Assembly: GCA_031278075.1 (NCBI GenBank)
Contig: JAITLE010000191.1
Location: 1 to 10,798 of the forward strand
Length of the DNA: 10,798 nt
Source: Bifidobacteriaceae bacterium
GTDB taxonomy: Bacteria > Actinomycetota > Actinomycetes > Actinomycetales > WQXJ01
Direction of reading: 5' to 3'
Shown piece after piece: positions 1 to 7,184 of this stretch. Every line of letters starts with the position of its first letter. Position 1 is the first letter of the stretch. The position numbers and the translations under genes were made by a program. The notes beneath the pieces are model-generated. The model had not been told where the DNA came from. It ran no database searches and saw only the letters and a list, made by a program, of their open reading frames with translations.

Positions 1-682
1 GGGCGGCGGGGTCGGGAGTGCTGTCCGCAATTGTCCATAAGGACCGGATCTGGCTCGTTTTGGGCAATTGCGGACAAGCCGCTAGGGGCTCGGCCGGCCG
101 CGGCTGGACGGCATCGTCCCGCGTGTTCGTGTTCACGCTGGTCAACGCGTCGCGGGCGGGGCACCCTCGCCCCGGGCCCGGGCGGCGGGATCGCGGGTGC
201 TGTCCGCAATTGTCCAAAAGGACCGGATCTGGCTAGTTTTGGGCAATTGCGTTAACGCAGCTTCGGGGGGGCTTGTACGCGTCCTGACGGCTTAGCCCAC
301 TGTGTCCGTGTTTGTGCTGGTCAACGCGTCGCGGGTGGGGCACCCGCGTTTCGGGCCCGGGCGGCGGGATCGCGGCTGTTGTCCGCAATTGTCCAAAAGG
401 ACCGGATCTGGCTCGTTTTGGGCAATTGCGGACAAGCCGCGAGGGGCGCGTCCGGCCGCGGGCGGACGGCACCGTCCCGCGTGTTCGTGTTCGTGCTGGT
501 CAACGCGTCGCGGGTGGGGTGACCTCGCCCCGGGCTGGTGTGGGGGTCGCGGGCTGCTGTCCGCAATTGTCCAAAAGGACCGGATCTGGCTCGTTTTGGG
601 CAATTGCGGACAAGCCGCTAGGGGCGCGTCCGGCCGCGGCTGGACGGCGTCGCCCCGCGTGCCCGTGTTCACGCTGGTCAAC
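1..682. repeat. 179-bp tandem repeat array, about 3.7 copies, each with a long hairpin
   Basis: The anchor TGTCCGCAATTGTCC occurs at 22, 201, 380 and 559, so the period is exactly 179 bp. Each unit carries an inverted repeat: the 5' arm (best seen at 379-398, TTGTCCGCAATTGTCCAAAA) pairs with a 3' arm reading TTTTGGGCAATTGCGGACAA, giving a stem of about 20 bp with one G-U-type position and a 17-nt loop. Between hairpins lies a GC-rich linker of about 120 bp with a conserved CTGGTCAACGCGTCGCGGG segment. Bases 1-21 match the end of a preceding unit, so the array continues to the left of the window. Similarity ends near 682. Because 179 is not a multiple of three, the ORFs running through it change frame at every unit and are not credible genes. 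No other gene is visible in 1-724. Function unknown. Confidence 0.93.
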
Positions 683-724
683 GGCTTGGTCGCGCGACCC
701 GGCGGGGCGAGACCTCGAGGCGGA

Positions 725-1666
725 TCACCACCCGAACGCCCGCGCCAGCTGGCGCAGCAAACTATGTGGGTCGGACAGGTCCCGATAAGCCACCTGGACG
801 ACGGTCCAACCGTGCGCTTGGAGGATCCCGCGGCGGACTTGGTCGTCGAACGCTTGCCGCTCGCTGCGGAAATGATCGGCGCCTTGGTACTCCAGGGCGA
901 TCTTCCGGTCAGGCCACGCCAGATCCAAGAAGAACCGCTCTTGGCTGTCCAACCAAACCTCATGGTTCACAACTGGGTCGGGGAATCCGGCGTCCCACAC
1001 CACAAGCCTGGTCCAAGTCTCCGTGAAAGAGTCTGTCCGGTCCCGCACCAGTTCAAACGCGTGCCGCACCAGACTCGACCCAGGTCCATTCGAGGCTGCC
1101 ACGCAGGCGGCCAGCGCGGACAACTCCGTCAAAGCGCCCTTCCTGCGGATCAACGCGTCTCCGAGTTGGACGGCCTCCAGCAAGACCCGCTTGGCAGGTG
1201 ACTCGAAGCGGCCCCTCACGCCCGGGGGCTCGTTGGGCCACGGCGCCCAACTCTGCTCCCGGGCGAGGTGGCGGACCGCGTCGACCCAGCTATGGGACCA
1301 ACTCGCCGCGGACACACCGCTCTGCCGGTGCGTCAGCCCGGCGCAATGTGGCGCTCGCCGGTGCGCCACCACACCCGCGCGCCGGGGACCGCGCTCTCCC
1401 GAGTGGGGTACAAACACATGGATCCGCTGGTCGACGGTGGCTTTCGAACCACCCGGCAGGTCCACGCCACCCAGCGCGAACGTCGTCACCCCAGTGACCG
1501 CCGACCCGGCGGGCGAGACCGCGAGCACGGCCCGCGCCCTTGTCGTCAGCGCCGCCGGGTCGGCGCCGTCTTGCGAGTAGACACCCCGGATCAGCCGGTT
1601 TCCGTGTCGGCGGAGTTGGCGGGCTTCAGCCGCTGCCAGACCTGTCGAGAGCTGGATCGTTTCCAC
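725..1666 (-). CDS. Winged-helix / DUF559 (Vsr-like nuclease fold) protein
   Basis: This predicted 313-aa cytoplasmic protein resembles the common actinobacterial proteins that join an AbiEi-like winged-helix N-terminus to a C-terminal DUF559/very-short-patch-repair endonuclease-like domain. The N-terminal part shows the typical pattern EARQLRRHGNRLIRGVYS (about residues 14-31). The C-terminal part shows FFLDLAWPDRKIALEYQG (about 245-262) followed by DH, then a helix and GWTVVQVAYRDL, matching the beta-hairpin, acidic-residue and EY-G-H pattern of the DUF559 core; D248, E259 and H265 are candidate functional residues. The GTG at 1666 is chosen because family-like sequence starts there; a GTG at 1711 would add 15 residues, and neither has a good Shine-Dalgarno. 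It is transcribed divergently from the Pro-rich membrane-protein operon and ends about 45 bp from the repeat array. DNA binding or cleavage is inferred from fold resemblance only, and no antitoxin/toxin or methylase partner is adjacent. Confidence 0.82.
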   Translation of the reverse strand: METIQLSTGLAAAEARQLRRHGNRLIRGVYSQDGADPAALTTRARAVLAVSPAGSAVTGVTTFALGGVDLPGGSKATVDQRIHVFVPHSGERGPRRAGVVAHRRAPHCAGLTHRQSGVSAASWSHSWVDAVRHLAREQSWAPWPNEPPGVRGRFESPAKRVLLEAVQLGDALIRRKGALTELSALAACVAASNGPGSSLVRHAFELVRDRTDSFTETWTRLVVWDAGFPDPVVNHEVWLDSQERFFLDLAWPDRKIALEYQGADHFRSERQAFDDQVRRGILQAHGWTVVQVAYRDLSDPHSLLRQLARAFGW

Positions 1667-1719
1667 CCACGCAGAATGCCCGTCCAAGGGGCGCCGCGTA
1701 AAGCCCCACACCGATCAGC

Positions 1720-1725
1720 TAGTCT
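1720..1725 (+). promoter_or_regulatory. -10 box for a leaderless operon transcript
   Basis: TAGTCT lies exactly 7 nt upstream of the GTG at 1733, the spacing expected if transcription starts at the start codon itself. No Shine-Dalgarno is present before this GTG, which fits leaderless translation as is common in actinobacteria. No convincing -35 hexamer is visible 17 nt upstream. The same TAG-CT arrangement with a 7-nt gap precedes the gene ending at 9543. Confidence 0.5.
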
Positions 1726-1732
1726 CAACTGC

Positions 1733-3937
1733 GTGTCTGGAACGGAAGACGGCGTTCCCCTGACTCGCAGGGCGCGCCGCGAGGCTGCCGCTGAAGAAGC
1801 GCGCCGCGCCGCGTCCCCAGCCGAAGCCCCCGCTCCCCCCTTGACAAGGCGCGCCCGCCTCGCCATGCCCGCGCCGACCGGGCAGGCGTCAACTCGCGGC
1901 GGCGAGATAGCTGACGATTCTCACCCGTCGACGATGCCGATCACCCGCGCCGCGCTCCGCCGTCGCGCTGACAGCCAAGACGAGACCACAGGCTCTTTGC
2001 CGCCGGTCGCCGAGCCGCCGACGCCGCCGGAACGGACCCCGGCAGGCGGGCCTCAGCCCGCGCCTTGGGCTGGCGCCCGTCCCGCAGGCCCCGCGCCGGA
2101 TCCGGTCAGGACCCCCAGCCGAGCAGACTCGATCCCCAGAGGCGCCTCGGCCGTCCGCGACCCCCACCGCGACCCCCACCGCGACCCCGGGCCCCCGCGC
2201 CCCCCAAGCAGACCAGCTGATGAGCTGGGCGCCCCGGGGCCGCTCCCGCAACGCACCAGACCAGTGGCGCCATCTGCGCTGGCCCGGCGCCAGCCGGCAA
2301 CGAGTCTTCCGGCGCGGAGACCGCTGCCCCCGCCGGCTTGGACGCCGGCGCGTCCGCCCGAGACCGCGCCCCCGACACCGACCCCGCGCGATCAGCGTCC
2401 CGATGAGCCCGCCCAGCCAACTGCCGCGCCAGAGTCGCGGATCACTTCATTTGCGCAGTTCAGGCCGACCGCGTCGCTTCGGCCGGCGGCCTTGCGGGCG
2501 GTGCAACCGAGGCCGCTGCCACCACCACCGCGGGCCTCGACTCGGATCCCCGAGGAGTGGATCCCTCGTCTTCCGTCCGATGATGGCGCCGCCGCGCCGC
2601 AAACTCCCGCTGGCCAGCCACGGGTGGGTTCGCCCCGCCTGGAACCGCCAACCACGACGGAACCAGCCGCCGAATTGCCCTCTTTCGAGGGCCACTCCCG
2701 CTCGGTGCCCACCGTGCGTTATCGCGGCCGGCCGTTCGGAGCCGAACCGGGGTCGACGGCGGACGCGCGCGACCGACCGGCGCCAAGCGTCCCCAGTCTC
2801 GACGCTGATGCTAGATTCCGCTCCGACGCGTCGCTGAGCTGGGAAGATGTGGTGCGCCGACCTCACGGGCCAGGGACTGCGCAGCCATCGCACGATCACG
2901 TGCCATCATCCAGGCGCGCCCCTCACGAGCCGATGGGGCGGCCGTTCTCGCCATTGAGCGAATCCGCGGGGAATGAGTTCGCGGCGCACTCCGCCCCGCG
3001 CGGCCTGCCGACACTCAGCCCCGCTCCCCCCGGGGGCGCCTTCACCCCGGTCGCGCCGGTCGCGCCCCCCGCCGCCTCGCCCACATCGCCGTTCGCCGAC
3101 GGCCCGGTTCCCCCCGGGGGCGCCTTCACCCCGCACGCGCCGGTCGCGCCCCCCGGCGCCTTCGGCGCCACAGCCCCAGTTCAGGGGATCAGCTCACCCA
3201 CCGCGCCGGTGACAGGCGCAGTCCCCGAGGACGCGCCAACCGCATCCCCCCAGCCCGACCGGCCCCCGGCCACCCAGGCCCCCGGCGAGCCCAAATCCCG
3301 TAAGAAGTGGCCAGGCCACTGGCAATGGCACCACAAGATGTCCCACGCGCTCGGATTCCATCCGCCGCAGCGGCGCCTCTCCACGCGCGCCACGATCGGG
3401 GTGGGAGTCGCCTCGCTGCTGGTGCTGGTCGGGATAGTGACCGGGGCCGCGGCGCTCACCGGGGCGTTCAACCACCCCACACCCACACCGGCCCCGGTCC
3501 AAGAGATCACGGTTCCAGCCCCCGGGCAGTCCGGAGCGACGCGCTGGTCTCTGGGCCGGTCGTTCGACTCGGGCGGCTTCAGCTTGAAAATCGTCTCCTA
3601 CGAGGACGGCATAGGGGCGCTGGCCAGTGACGGCAGCGAGATCTCAGAGCACGGCCAATGGGTTCTGATCCAGATCGAAGTCACCAACAACGGTGAAAAG
3701 GAAGGAACGTTCGTGCCCAACCAACAATTCTTGATCACCGACGACGGCCAGCGTTTCCCCAACGAGCCCGCATCCGCGCTCCGGCACAAACCGTCCCCGC
3801 TCGGCACCGCGATCATCGCGCCGGGCGAATATCAGAGCGGTTACCTAGCGTTCGACATCCCGCTCGACCGTCATCCCACCGAACTGGAACTGGTCGGGCG
3901 AGTCGGCGAACTGCCCGTCACGGTGCCGCTCGGATGA
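1733..3937 (+). CDS. Pro-rich single-pass membrane protein with C-terminal DUF4352-like domain
   Basis: The predicted product has 734 aa. Residues 1-520 are a disordered Pro/Ala/Arg-rich region with no signal peptide. A Lys/Arg/His/Trp-rich stretch (about 522-552, including KSRKKW and PPQRR) precedes one transmembrane helix (about 553-577, ending GAAALTGAF). A folded domain of about 140 residues follows (WSLGRSFDSGGF to the end); its pattern WVLIQIEVTNNGEKEGTFVP, then ITDDGQ and IAPGEYQSGYLAFDIP, is that of DUF4352-type immunoglobulin-like extracytoplasmic domains. The basic patch places the N-terminus in the cytosol and the DUF4352 part outside. The N-terminus repeats a short motif: PLTRRARRE (9-17), PLTRRARL (36-43), PITRAALRR (69-77). 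The GTG at 1733 is preferred because of the -10 box 7 nt upstream and because upstream codons lie opposite the divergent gene. The stop overlaps the next start (ATGA). Role unknown; a membrane sensor or scaffold is an inference. Confidence 0.85.
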   Translation: MSGTEDGVPLTRRARREAAAEEARRAASPAEAPAPPLTRRARLAMPAPTGQASTRGGEIADDSHPSTMPITRAALRRRADSQDETTGSLPPVAEPPTPPERTPAGGPQPAPWAGARPAGPAPDPVRTPSRADSIPRGASAVRDPHRDPHRDPGPPRPPSRPADELGAPGPLPQRTRPVAPSALARRQPATSLPARRPLPPPAWTPARPPETAPPTPTPRDQRPDEPAQPTAAPESRITSFAQFRPTASLRPAALRAVQPRPLPPPPRASTRIPEEWIPRLPSDDGAAAPQTPAGQPRVGSPRLEPPTTTEPAAELPSFEGHSRSVPTVRYRGRPFGAEPGSTADARDRPAPSVPSLDADARFRSDASLSWEDVVRRPHGPGTAQPSHDHVPSSRRAPHEPMGRPFSPLSESAGNEFAAHSAPRGLPTLSPAPPGGAFTPVAPVAPPAASPTSPFADGPVPPGGAFTPHAPVAPPGAFGATAPVQGISSPTAPVTGAVPEDAPTASPQPDRPPATQAPGEPKSRKKWPGHWQWHHKMSHALGFHPPQRRLSTRATIGVGVASLLVLVGIVTGAAALTGAFNHPTPTPAPVQEITVPAPGQSGATRWSLGRSFDSGGFSLKIVSYEDGIGALASDGSEISEHGQWVLIQIEVTNNGEKEGTFVPNQQFLITDDGQRFPNEPASALRHKPSPLGTAIIAPGEYQSGYLAFDIPLDRHPTELELVGRVGELPVTVPLG
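2156..2187 (+). repeat. 12-bp tandem repeat inside the Pro-rich coding region
   Basis: The sequence CGCGACCCCCAC repeats nearly perfectly about 2.7 times and encodes consecutive Asp-Pro-His-Arg tetrapeptides (about residues 142-152). The period is a multiple of three, so copy-number change would keep the frame. It lies in the disordered cytosolic segment. Confidence 0.8.
3026..3158 (+). repeat. 84-bp in-frame direct repeat in the Pro-rich region
   Basis: A 24-bp block beginning CCCCCCGGGGGCGCC occurs at 3026-3049 and again at 3110-3133, an offset of 84 bp (28 codons). It encodes PPGGAFTP followed each time by an (A/V)PVAPP-type stretch. It looks like an internal duplication within the disordered tail of the DUF4352-type membrane protein. 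Confidence 0.8.
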
Positions 3938-5397
3938 CCAAGCGCTTCCCGTCGCCGACGGCGGACGGGACCGCTGTGGCGGTCCAAGCGGACGGCGTCG
4001 TCTCCGTCCATCCCATCCCCCCGCCCCCCGAAGGGACTGCCGCTGTGACCCCAGTGGACGATGCCGTCCATCCACCCTCCGCTCCCATCCCCCCGCCCCG
4101 GGACGGTCGCGCCAGGCAGCGTTCGTTGGACGCCACCTTCAGCTCGTTGCCCGATTCCTTGATCCTGCTAGCGCTGGCCGTGGTCTTCCTCGGCGGGCAC
4201 CTGCTGATGTTGTGGCAAGCGATCGAGTTCAAGGACATGACCGCGGTAGACGTCAGCCTGTACGGCGCCTGGGTGGAACATGGTTGGTCGACCGGCTGGT
4301 GGATGGGGGTGAACTTGGAGTGGGTGTACCCGGTCGGCGCGCTGGCGCCAATGCTTCTCGCAGCCGTTTTCGGCACTGATGGCCCCTATCTCGGGACGTG
4401 GTGCGCAATGATCGGGTTGCTGAACCTAGCCACGATGTTGGTGGCCGTCAGGCTGGTGTCACTCAGGCGGGCGGCGCTGCCGTTGGCGGGCTGGTTCGTG
4501 TTCTTGGGGCTGTTGGGACCGGTCGGCATCGCGCGGCTGGACGCCGTGATGATGCCGCTGGTGCTGCTGGCTTTGCTGGTGGCGGGCGCGCGGCCGGCGC
4601 TGGCGAGCTGCCTGGTGACGGTGAGCGCTTGGATCAAGGTGGCCGGCGCCGGAGTGATGGCGCCCCTGTTGGCGGTGGCCCGCTCCTGGCGTGAGCGTCT
4701 CCTCGGAGTGGTGTTGCCGGCGGCGCTGACGTGCCTCGGCGTGGTGCTGACGCACCGGCTGGCGGGAGGCGACTTGAAGACGCTGACCTCGTTCGCCTGG
4801 ATTGAGGGTGAACGTGGGCTGCAAGTCGAGGCGGTGCTGGCGACGCCGGTGGTGTTGGCGCATGCGATCAAGGGCGAGCCTCTAGCGCACTGGAATAACG
4901 AGATCGCCACCATGGAGACCTGGGGCCCTGGGGCGGAAGCCGCGATCCGGGTGAGCGATTTCGCGATGCCGGCCGTCGTGGTCCTGGTGGGGTTGCTCTG
5001 CTGGTTGGGGCGGCGCCGGGCGACCGATTCGCTGTTGTTGGGCTCGTTGGCGATCTTGGTCGGGTTGATCGTGACGCACAAAGTGGGTTCGCCGCAGTTC
5101 ATCGCCTGGGCTGCGCCGCCGGCGGTCGCGGCGCTGTGTCTGCGCCGATCTCACGGGTTTTGGGGACCGATCATGGCGGCGCTGCTGGCGGCGGCCGCTT
5201 TGACGAATCTCCTTTATCCGTGGCTGTACCACTCGTTCTTGGGGGGCCAGCCGTTGGCCTTGGCGGTGTGGGTGCTGCGCAATTTGATCCTGGTGGGTGT
5301 TCTCACGGCCGCGGTGGTGGCGCTGATCAAGCTCGCGCGGGTGTGTGCGGCTGAGCGGCCCCGCGGGGCCCTGGCTGAGGCGAAGGCGAAAGTGTGA
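3934..5397 (+). CDS. GT-C fold polytopic membrane glycosyltransferase, GT87-like
   Basis: A 487-aa membrane protein with a Pro-rich cytosolic tail (residues 1-65, containing VHPIPPPP and HPPSAPIPPP) followed by about 10-12 predicted transmembrane helices from residue 75. Features of GT87 (DUF2029, polyprenyl-phosphate-mannose-dependent alpha-mannosyltransferase-like) enzymes are visible: an acidic residue after the first helix (D106 in TAVDVSLYGAW), an Arg-x-Asp in GIARLDAVMMPLVLLAL (201-203), a Lys in SAWIKVAG (235), and the hallmark HKVGSPQFIAWAAPP (382-396), which corresponds to the usual NKVxSPQYxxWxxP. Such enzymes transfer a sugar, usually mannose, from a lipid-phosphate donor on the outer face of the membrane. 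The acceptor cannot be predicted. The ATG overlaps the upstream stop (ATGA) and the stop overlaps the next ATG (TGATG), implying translational coupling. Family assignment is good; the donor is inferred from the family. Confidence 0.85.
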   Translation: MTKRFPSPTADGTAVAVQADGVVSVHPIPPPPEGTAAVTPVDDAVHPPSAPIPPPRDGRARQRSLDATFSSLPDSLILLALAVVFLGGHLLMLWQAIEFKDMTAVDVSLYGAWVEHGWSTGWWMGVNLEWVYPVGALAPMLLAAVFGTDGPYLGTWCAMIGLLNLATMLVAVRLVSLRRAALPLAGWFVFLGLLGPVGIARLDAVMMPLVLLALLVAGARPALASCLVTVSAWIKVAGAGVMAPLLAVARSWRERLLGVVLPAALTCLGVVLTHRLAGGDLKTLTSFAWIEGERGLQVEAVLATPVVLAHAIKGEPLAHWNNEIATMETWGPGAEAAIRVSDFAMPAVVVLVGLLCWLGRRRATDSLLLGSLAILVGLIVTHKVGSPQFIAWAAPPAVAALCLRRSHGFWGPIMAALLAAAALTNLLYPWLYHSFLGGQPLALAVWVLRNLILVGVLTAAVVALIKLARVCAAERPRGALAEAKAKV

Positions 5398-6983
5398 TGG
5401 ACGCCTCCGAGGCCCGGCCGGCCGGCGAGGGCCGCGGGTCCTGGGGCGGGCGCGAGCCGCGGGGTGTGCCCGAGCCACAGGGCGGGCGCCCGCCGCGGGA
5501 TCGGTCCGCGCCAGGGGATCGGCCCGCGCCCGGGGATCGGTCCGCGCCGGGGGATCGGCCCGCGCCGCAGGGTGTGCCCGAGCCGCAGGGTGTGCGCCCG
5601 CCGCGGGATCGGTCCGCGCCGGGGGATCGGCCCGCGCCAGCGACGCCGGATGGCGGCGAGCTTGGGAGCGCGCGAGCGGTCGCGCACGGTCACGGGCATG
5701 GCGGGGGCGGGGGGTCGGCATCGGCCAGTGGGGGCGTCAAAGCTGGGCTCGCGGTGGTGATGGCGCTGCTCGCCGCGGCGACCATCGCCGGGCTGGTGCT
5801 GCTGTGGCCCAAACCGGGCGAACTGCCGACGAAGGAACCGTACGTGCCGGCCGACGCGGAGCTGGCGGCGGGCGTGGTGACCGGGATCGAACCCGATTCC
5901 GACGGCGGGCATGTGATGTTCCGGCTGGACTCGACGGGCGAGGAGGTGCCGCTCGCCACGGTGGGGGTGGTCCCGTTGGAGGACTTCTCAGTCGGCGACA
6001 GGATTGTGTCCTACCGGGTCGCGGACATCGGCAGCCCGACCGGTGAGAGGTATCTGTTCAGCGACTTCCGGCGCGGGGTTCCGCTGCTGGCCCTCGCGCT
6101 GGTGTTCGCGCTGGTCGTGATCGCGGTGGCGCGGCTGAAAGGGATCGCGGCGCTGGCCGGGCTGGCGGGGGCGGTGGCGCTGGTGTGGAGTTTCCTGTTG
6201 CCGGCGCTGGCCGCCGGCAAGCCGGCGTTGCTGGTGGCGCTGACAGCCGCCAGCGCGGTGATGTTCATCGTGGTGTACCTGGCCCACGGGATCTCGGTGA
6301 AGTCGACCACAGCGCTGCTGGGCACGTTCCTCGGCACGGCTGTGGTCGCGGCCCTGGCCTGGTGGGCTGTGCCGGCGACGCATCTGATACCGATGGCGAG
6401 CGAGTCGATGGTGTGGCTGGGCCAACGGGCGCCCAACGCGGACCTCAAAGGGGTGCTGCTCTGCGGGATGGTTCTGGCCGGGGTGGGGGTCCTGAACGAC
6501 GTGACGATCACGCAGGCTTCGGCGGTCTGGGAGCTGCGCGCTGCGGCGCCGTCGGCGACGCGGCGTGCGGTGTTCGGGCACGCTATGCGGATCGGGCGGG
6601 ATCACATCGCGTCGACGGTTTACACCATCGCTTTCGCGTACATCGGCGGGTCTTTGGGGCTGTTGATGGTGGCCTCCACCACGGATCACACGTTGCTCAG
6701 CTTGGTCACCGTGGAGGACATCGCCTCGGAGATGGTCCCGATTCTGGCCGCTTCGATTGGGCTGGTCTTGGCGATCCCGTTGACCACGGCTATCGGCGCG
6801 TGGTTGGGCGGCGGCCCTGCGGCGCGGCGCCGGGCGGGAACCCGGCCGGCGGGCCAGGCGCTGGAACGGACCGCGGACCACGCGGCGGGCCAGGCGCTGA
6901 CCCGGGCGGGAACCCGGCCGGCGGATCGCCCACAGCGAAACCCGCGTGGCCACGGAACAGACAGCTCCGAAGCGGTGTTCTGA
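5397..6983 (+). CDS. YibE/F-family polytopic membrane protein with repetitive Pro-rich tail
   Basis: A 528-aa protein. Residues 1-112 form a cytosolic Pro/Arg/Asp/Gly-rich tail built of DR(S/P)APG hexapeptides, ending in a His-Gly run (97-105). A first transmembrane helix (about 115-137) leads to an extracytoplasmic domain (about 140-225, including VVTGIEPDSDGGHVMFRL and VGDRIVSYRV). Seven further helices follow (about 227-247, 250-271, 276-297, 303-325, 351-372, 404-426, 446-470). The signatures GVGVLNDVTITQAS (362-375) and HIASTVYTIAFAYIGGSLGLLM (403-424) identify the YibE/F family (PF07907); the first is usually GxLDDVTVTQ, so one Asp is Asn here. A second low-complexity tail (478-528) contains repeats. 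The family's biochemical role is not established; a transporter-like function is only presumed. ATG 5397 overlaps the upstream stop; GTG 5394 would add one residue. It is the last gene of the operon. Confidence 0.9.
   Translation: MDASEARPAGEGRGSWGGREPRGVPEPQGGRPPRDRSAPGDRPAPGDRSAPGDRPAPQGVPEPQGVRPPRDRSAPGDRPAPATPDGGELGSARAVAHGHGHGGGGGSASASGGVKAGLAVVMALLAAATIAGLVLLWPKPGELPTKEPYVPADAELAAGVVTGIEPDSDGGHVMFRLDSTGEEVPLATVGVVPLEDFSVGDRIVSYRVADIGSPTGERYLFSDFRRGVPLLALALVFALVVIAVARLKGIAALAGLAGAVALVWSFLLPALAAGKPALLVALTAASAVMFIVVYLAHGISVKSTTALLGTFLGTAVVAALAWWAVPATHLIPMASESMVWLGQRAPNADLKGVLLCGMVLAGVGVLNDVTITQASAVWELRAAAPSATRRAVFGHAMRIGRDHIASTVYTIAFAYIGGSLGLLMVASTTDHTLLSLVTVEDIASEMVPILAASIGLVLAIPLTTAIGAWLGGGPAARRRAGTRPAGQALERTADHAAGQALTRAGTRPADRPQRNPRGHGTDSSEAVF
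5464..5640 (+). repeat. In-frame 18-bp minisatellite within a 108-bp duplication
   Basis: An 18-bp unit of the form GATCGGTCCGCGCCGGGG, alternating T/C at its seventh base, encodes DRSAPG/DRPAPG and occurs about six times. The block starting GTGTGCCCGAGCC at 5464 recurs at 5572, an offset of 108 bp, which is six 18-bp units (36 codons). All periods are multiples of three, so unit gain or loss would lengthen or shorten the cytosolic tail of the YibE/F-type protein without breaking it. Confidence 0.9.
6832..6924 (+). repeat. Nested in-frame direct repeats in the C-terminal tail
   Basis: GGGCGGGAACCCGGCCGGCG occurs at 6832-6851 and 6904-6923 (72 bp apart), and GGCGGGCCAGGCGCTG at 6848-6863 and 6884-6899 (36 bp apart). 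They encode repeated AGTRPA and AAGQAL/PAGQAL peptides after the last transmembrane helix of the YibE/F-type protein, again with periods divisible by three. Confidence 0.8.
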
Positions 6984-7184
6984 TTCTTGGTCGCGGCGCA
7001 GCGGTCGCGGCGTAGTAGCCGCGGTCATCGGGGGAAGACTCCGCGGCGCCCTCACGCTTCGGAGCCACGCGCCGCGACCACCCCCCCCCCGCTTCTGCCT
7101 GGGCTAAGCCGACGCCCGGTTCCTTTCCCAGCACCCGCGTCTCTTGGGGTAGCTGCTTGAACCTGATGTGGCCGGCGCCCAGCA
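6984..7184. other. Convergent intergenic region with crossed inverted repeats and a C10 tract
   Basis: The YibE/F-type gene and the alpha/beta hydrolase gene converge here. A perfect 12-bp inverted repeat joins TGGTCGCGGCGC (6988-6999) with GCGCCGCGACCA (7069-7080). A perfect 11-bp one joins GCTCCGAAGCG (6964-6974, inside the end of the YibE/F-type gene) with CGCTTCGGAGC (7055-7065). The two pairs cross instead of nesting, so they can form alternative or pseudoknotted structures. A third hairpin, GCCGCGG (7018-7024) with CCGCGGC (7041-7047), sits inside. A run of ten C spans 7081-7090. No T-rich tract follows any stem, so this is not a textbook intrinsic terminator, though a bidirectional termination role is plausible. 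Confidence 0.5.

Noticed and set aside
18..788. Several long ORFs on both strands across the left repeat array
   Set aside because: The 179-bp period shifts frame at each unit, so the same DNA is read in three frames; the peptides are repeat translations rich in Arg/Gly/Pro with no domain pattern.
1268..1732. N-terminal extension of the Pro-rich membrane protein by 155 codons
   Set aside because: It runs antisense to the well-supported DUF559-type gene and the -10 box with 7-nt spacing supports the GTG at 1733.
6790..7183. Minus-strand ORF starting with an ATG that overlaps the hydrolase stop (TGATG) and reading MLGAGHIRFKQLPQ
   Set aside because: The overlap is suggestive of coupling, but the frame soon enters the C10 tract and then runs antisense to the YibE/F-type coding end with low-complexity composition; I recognise no family.
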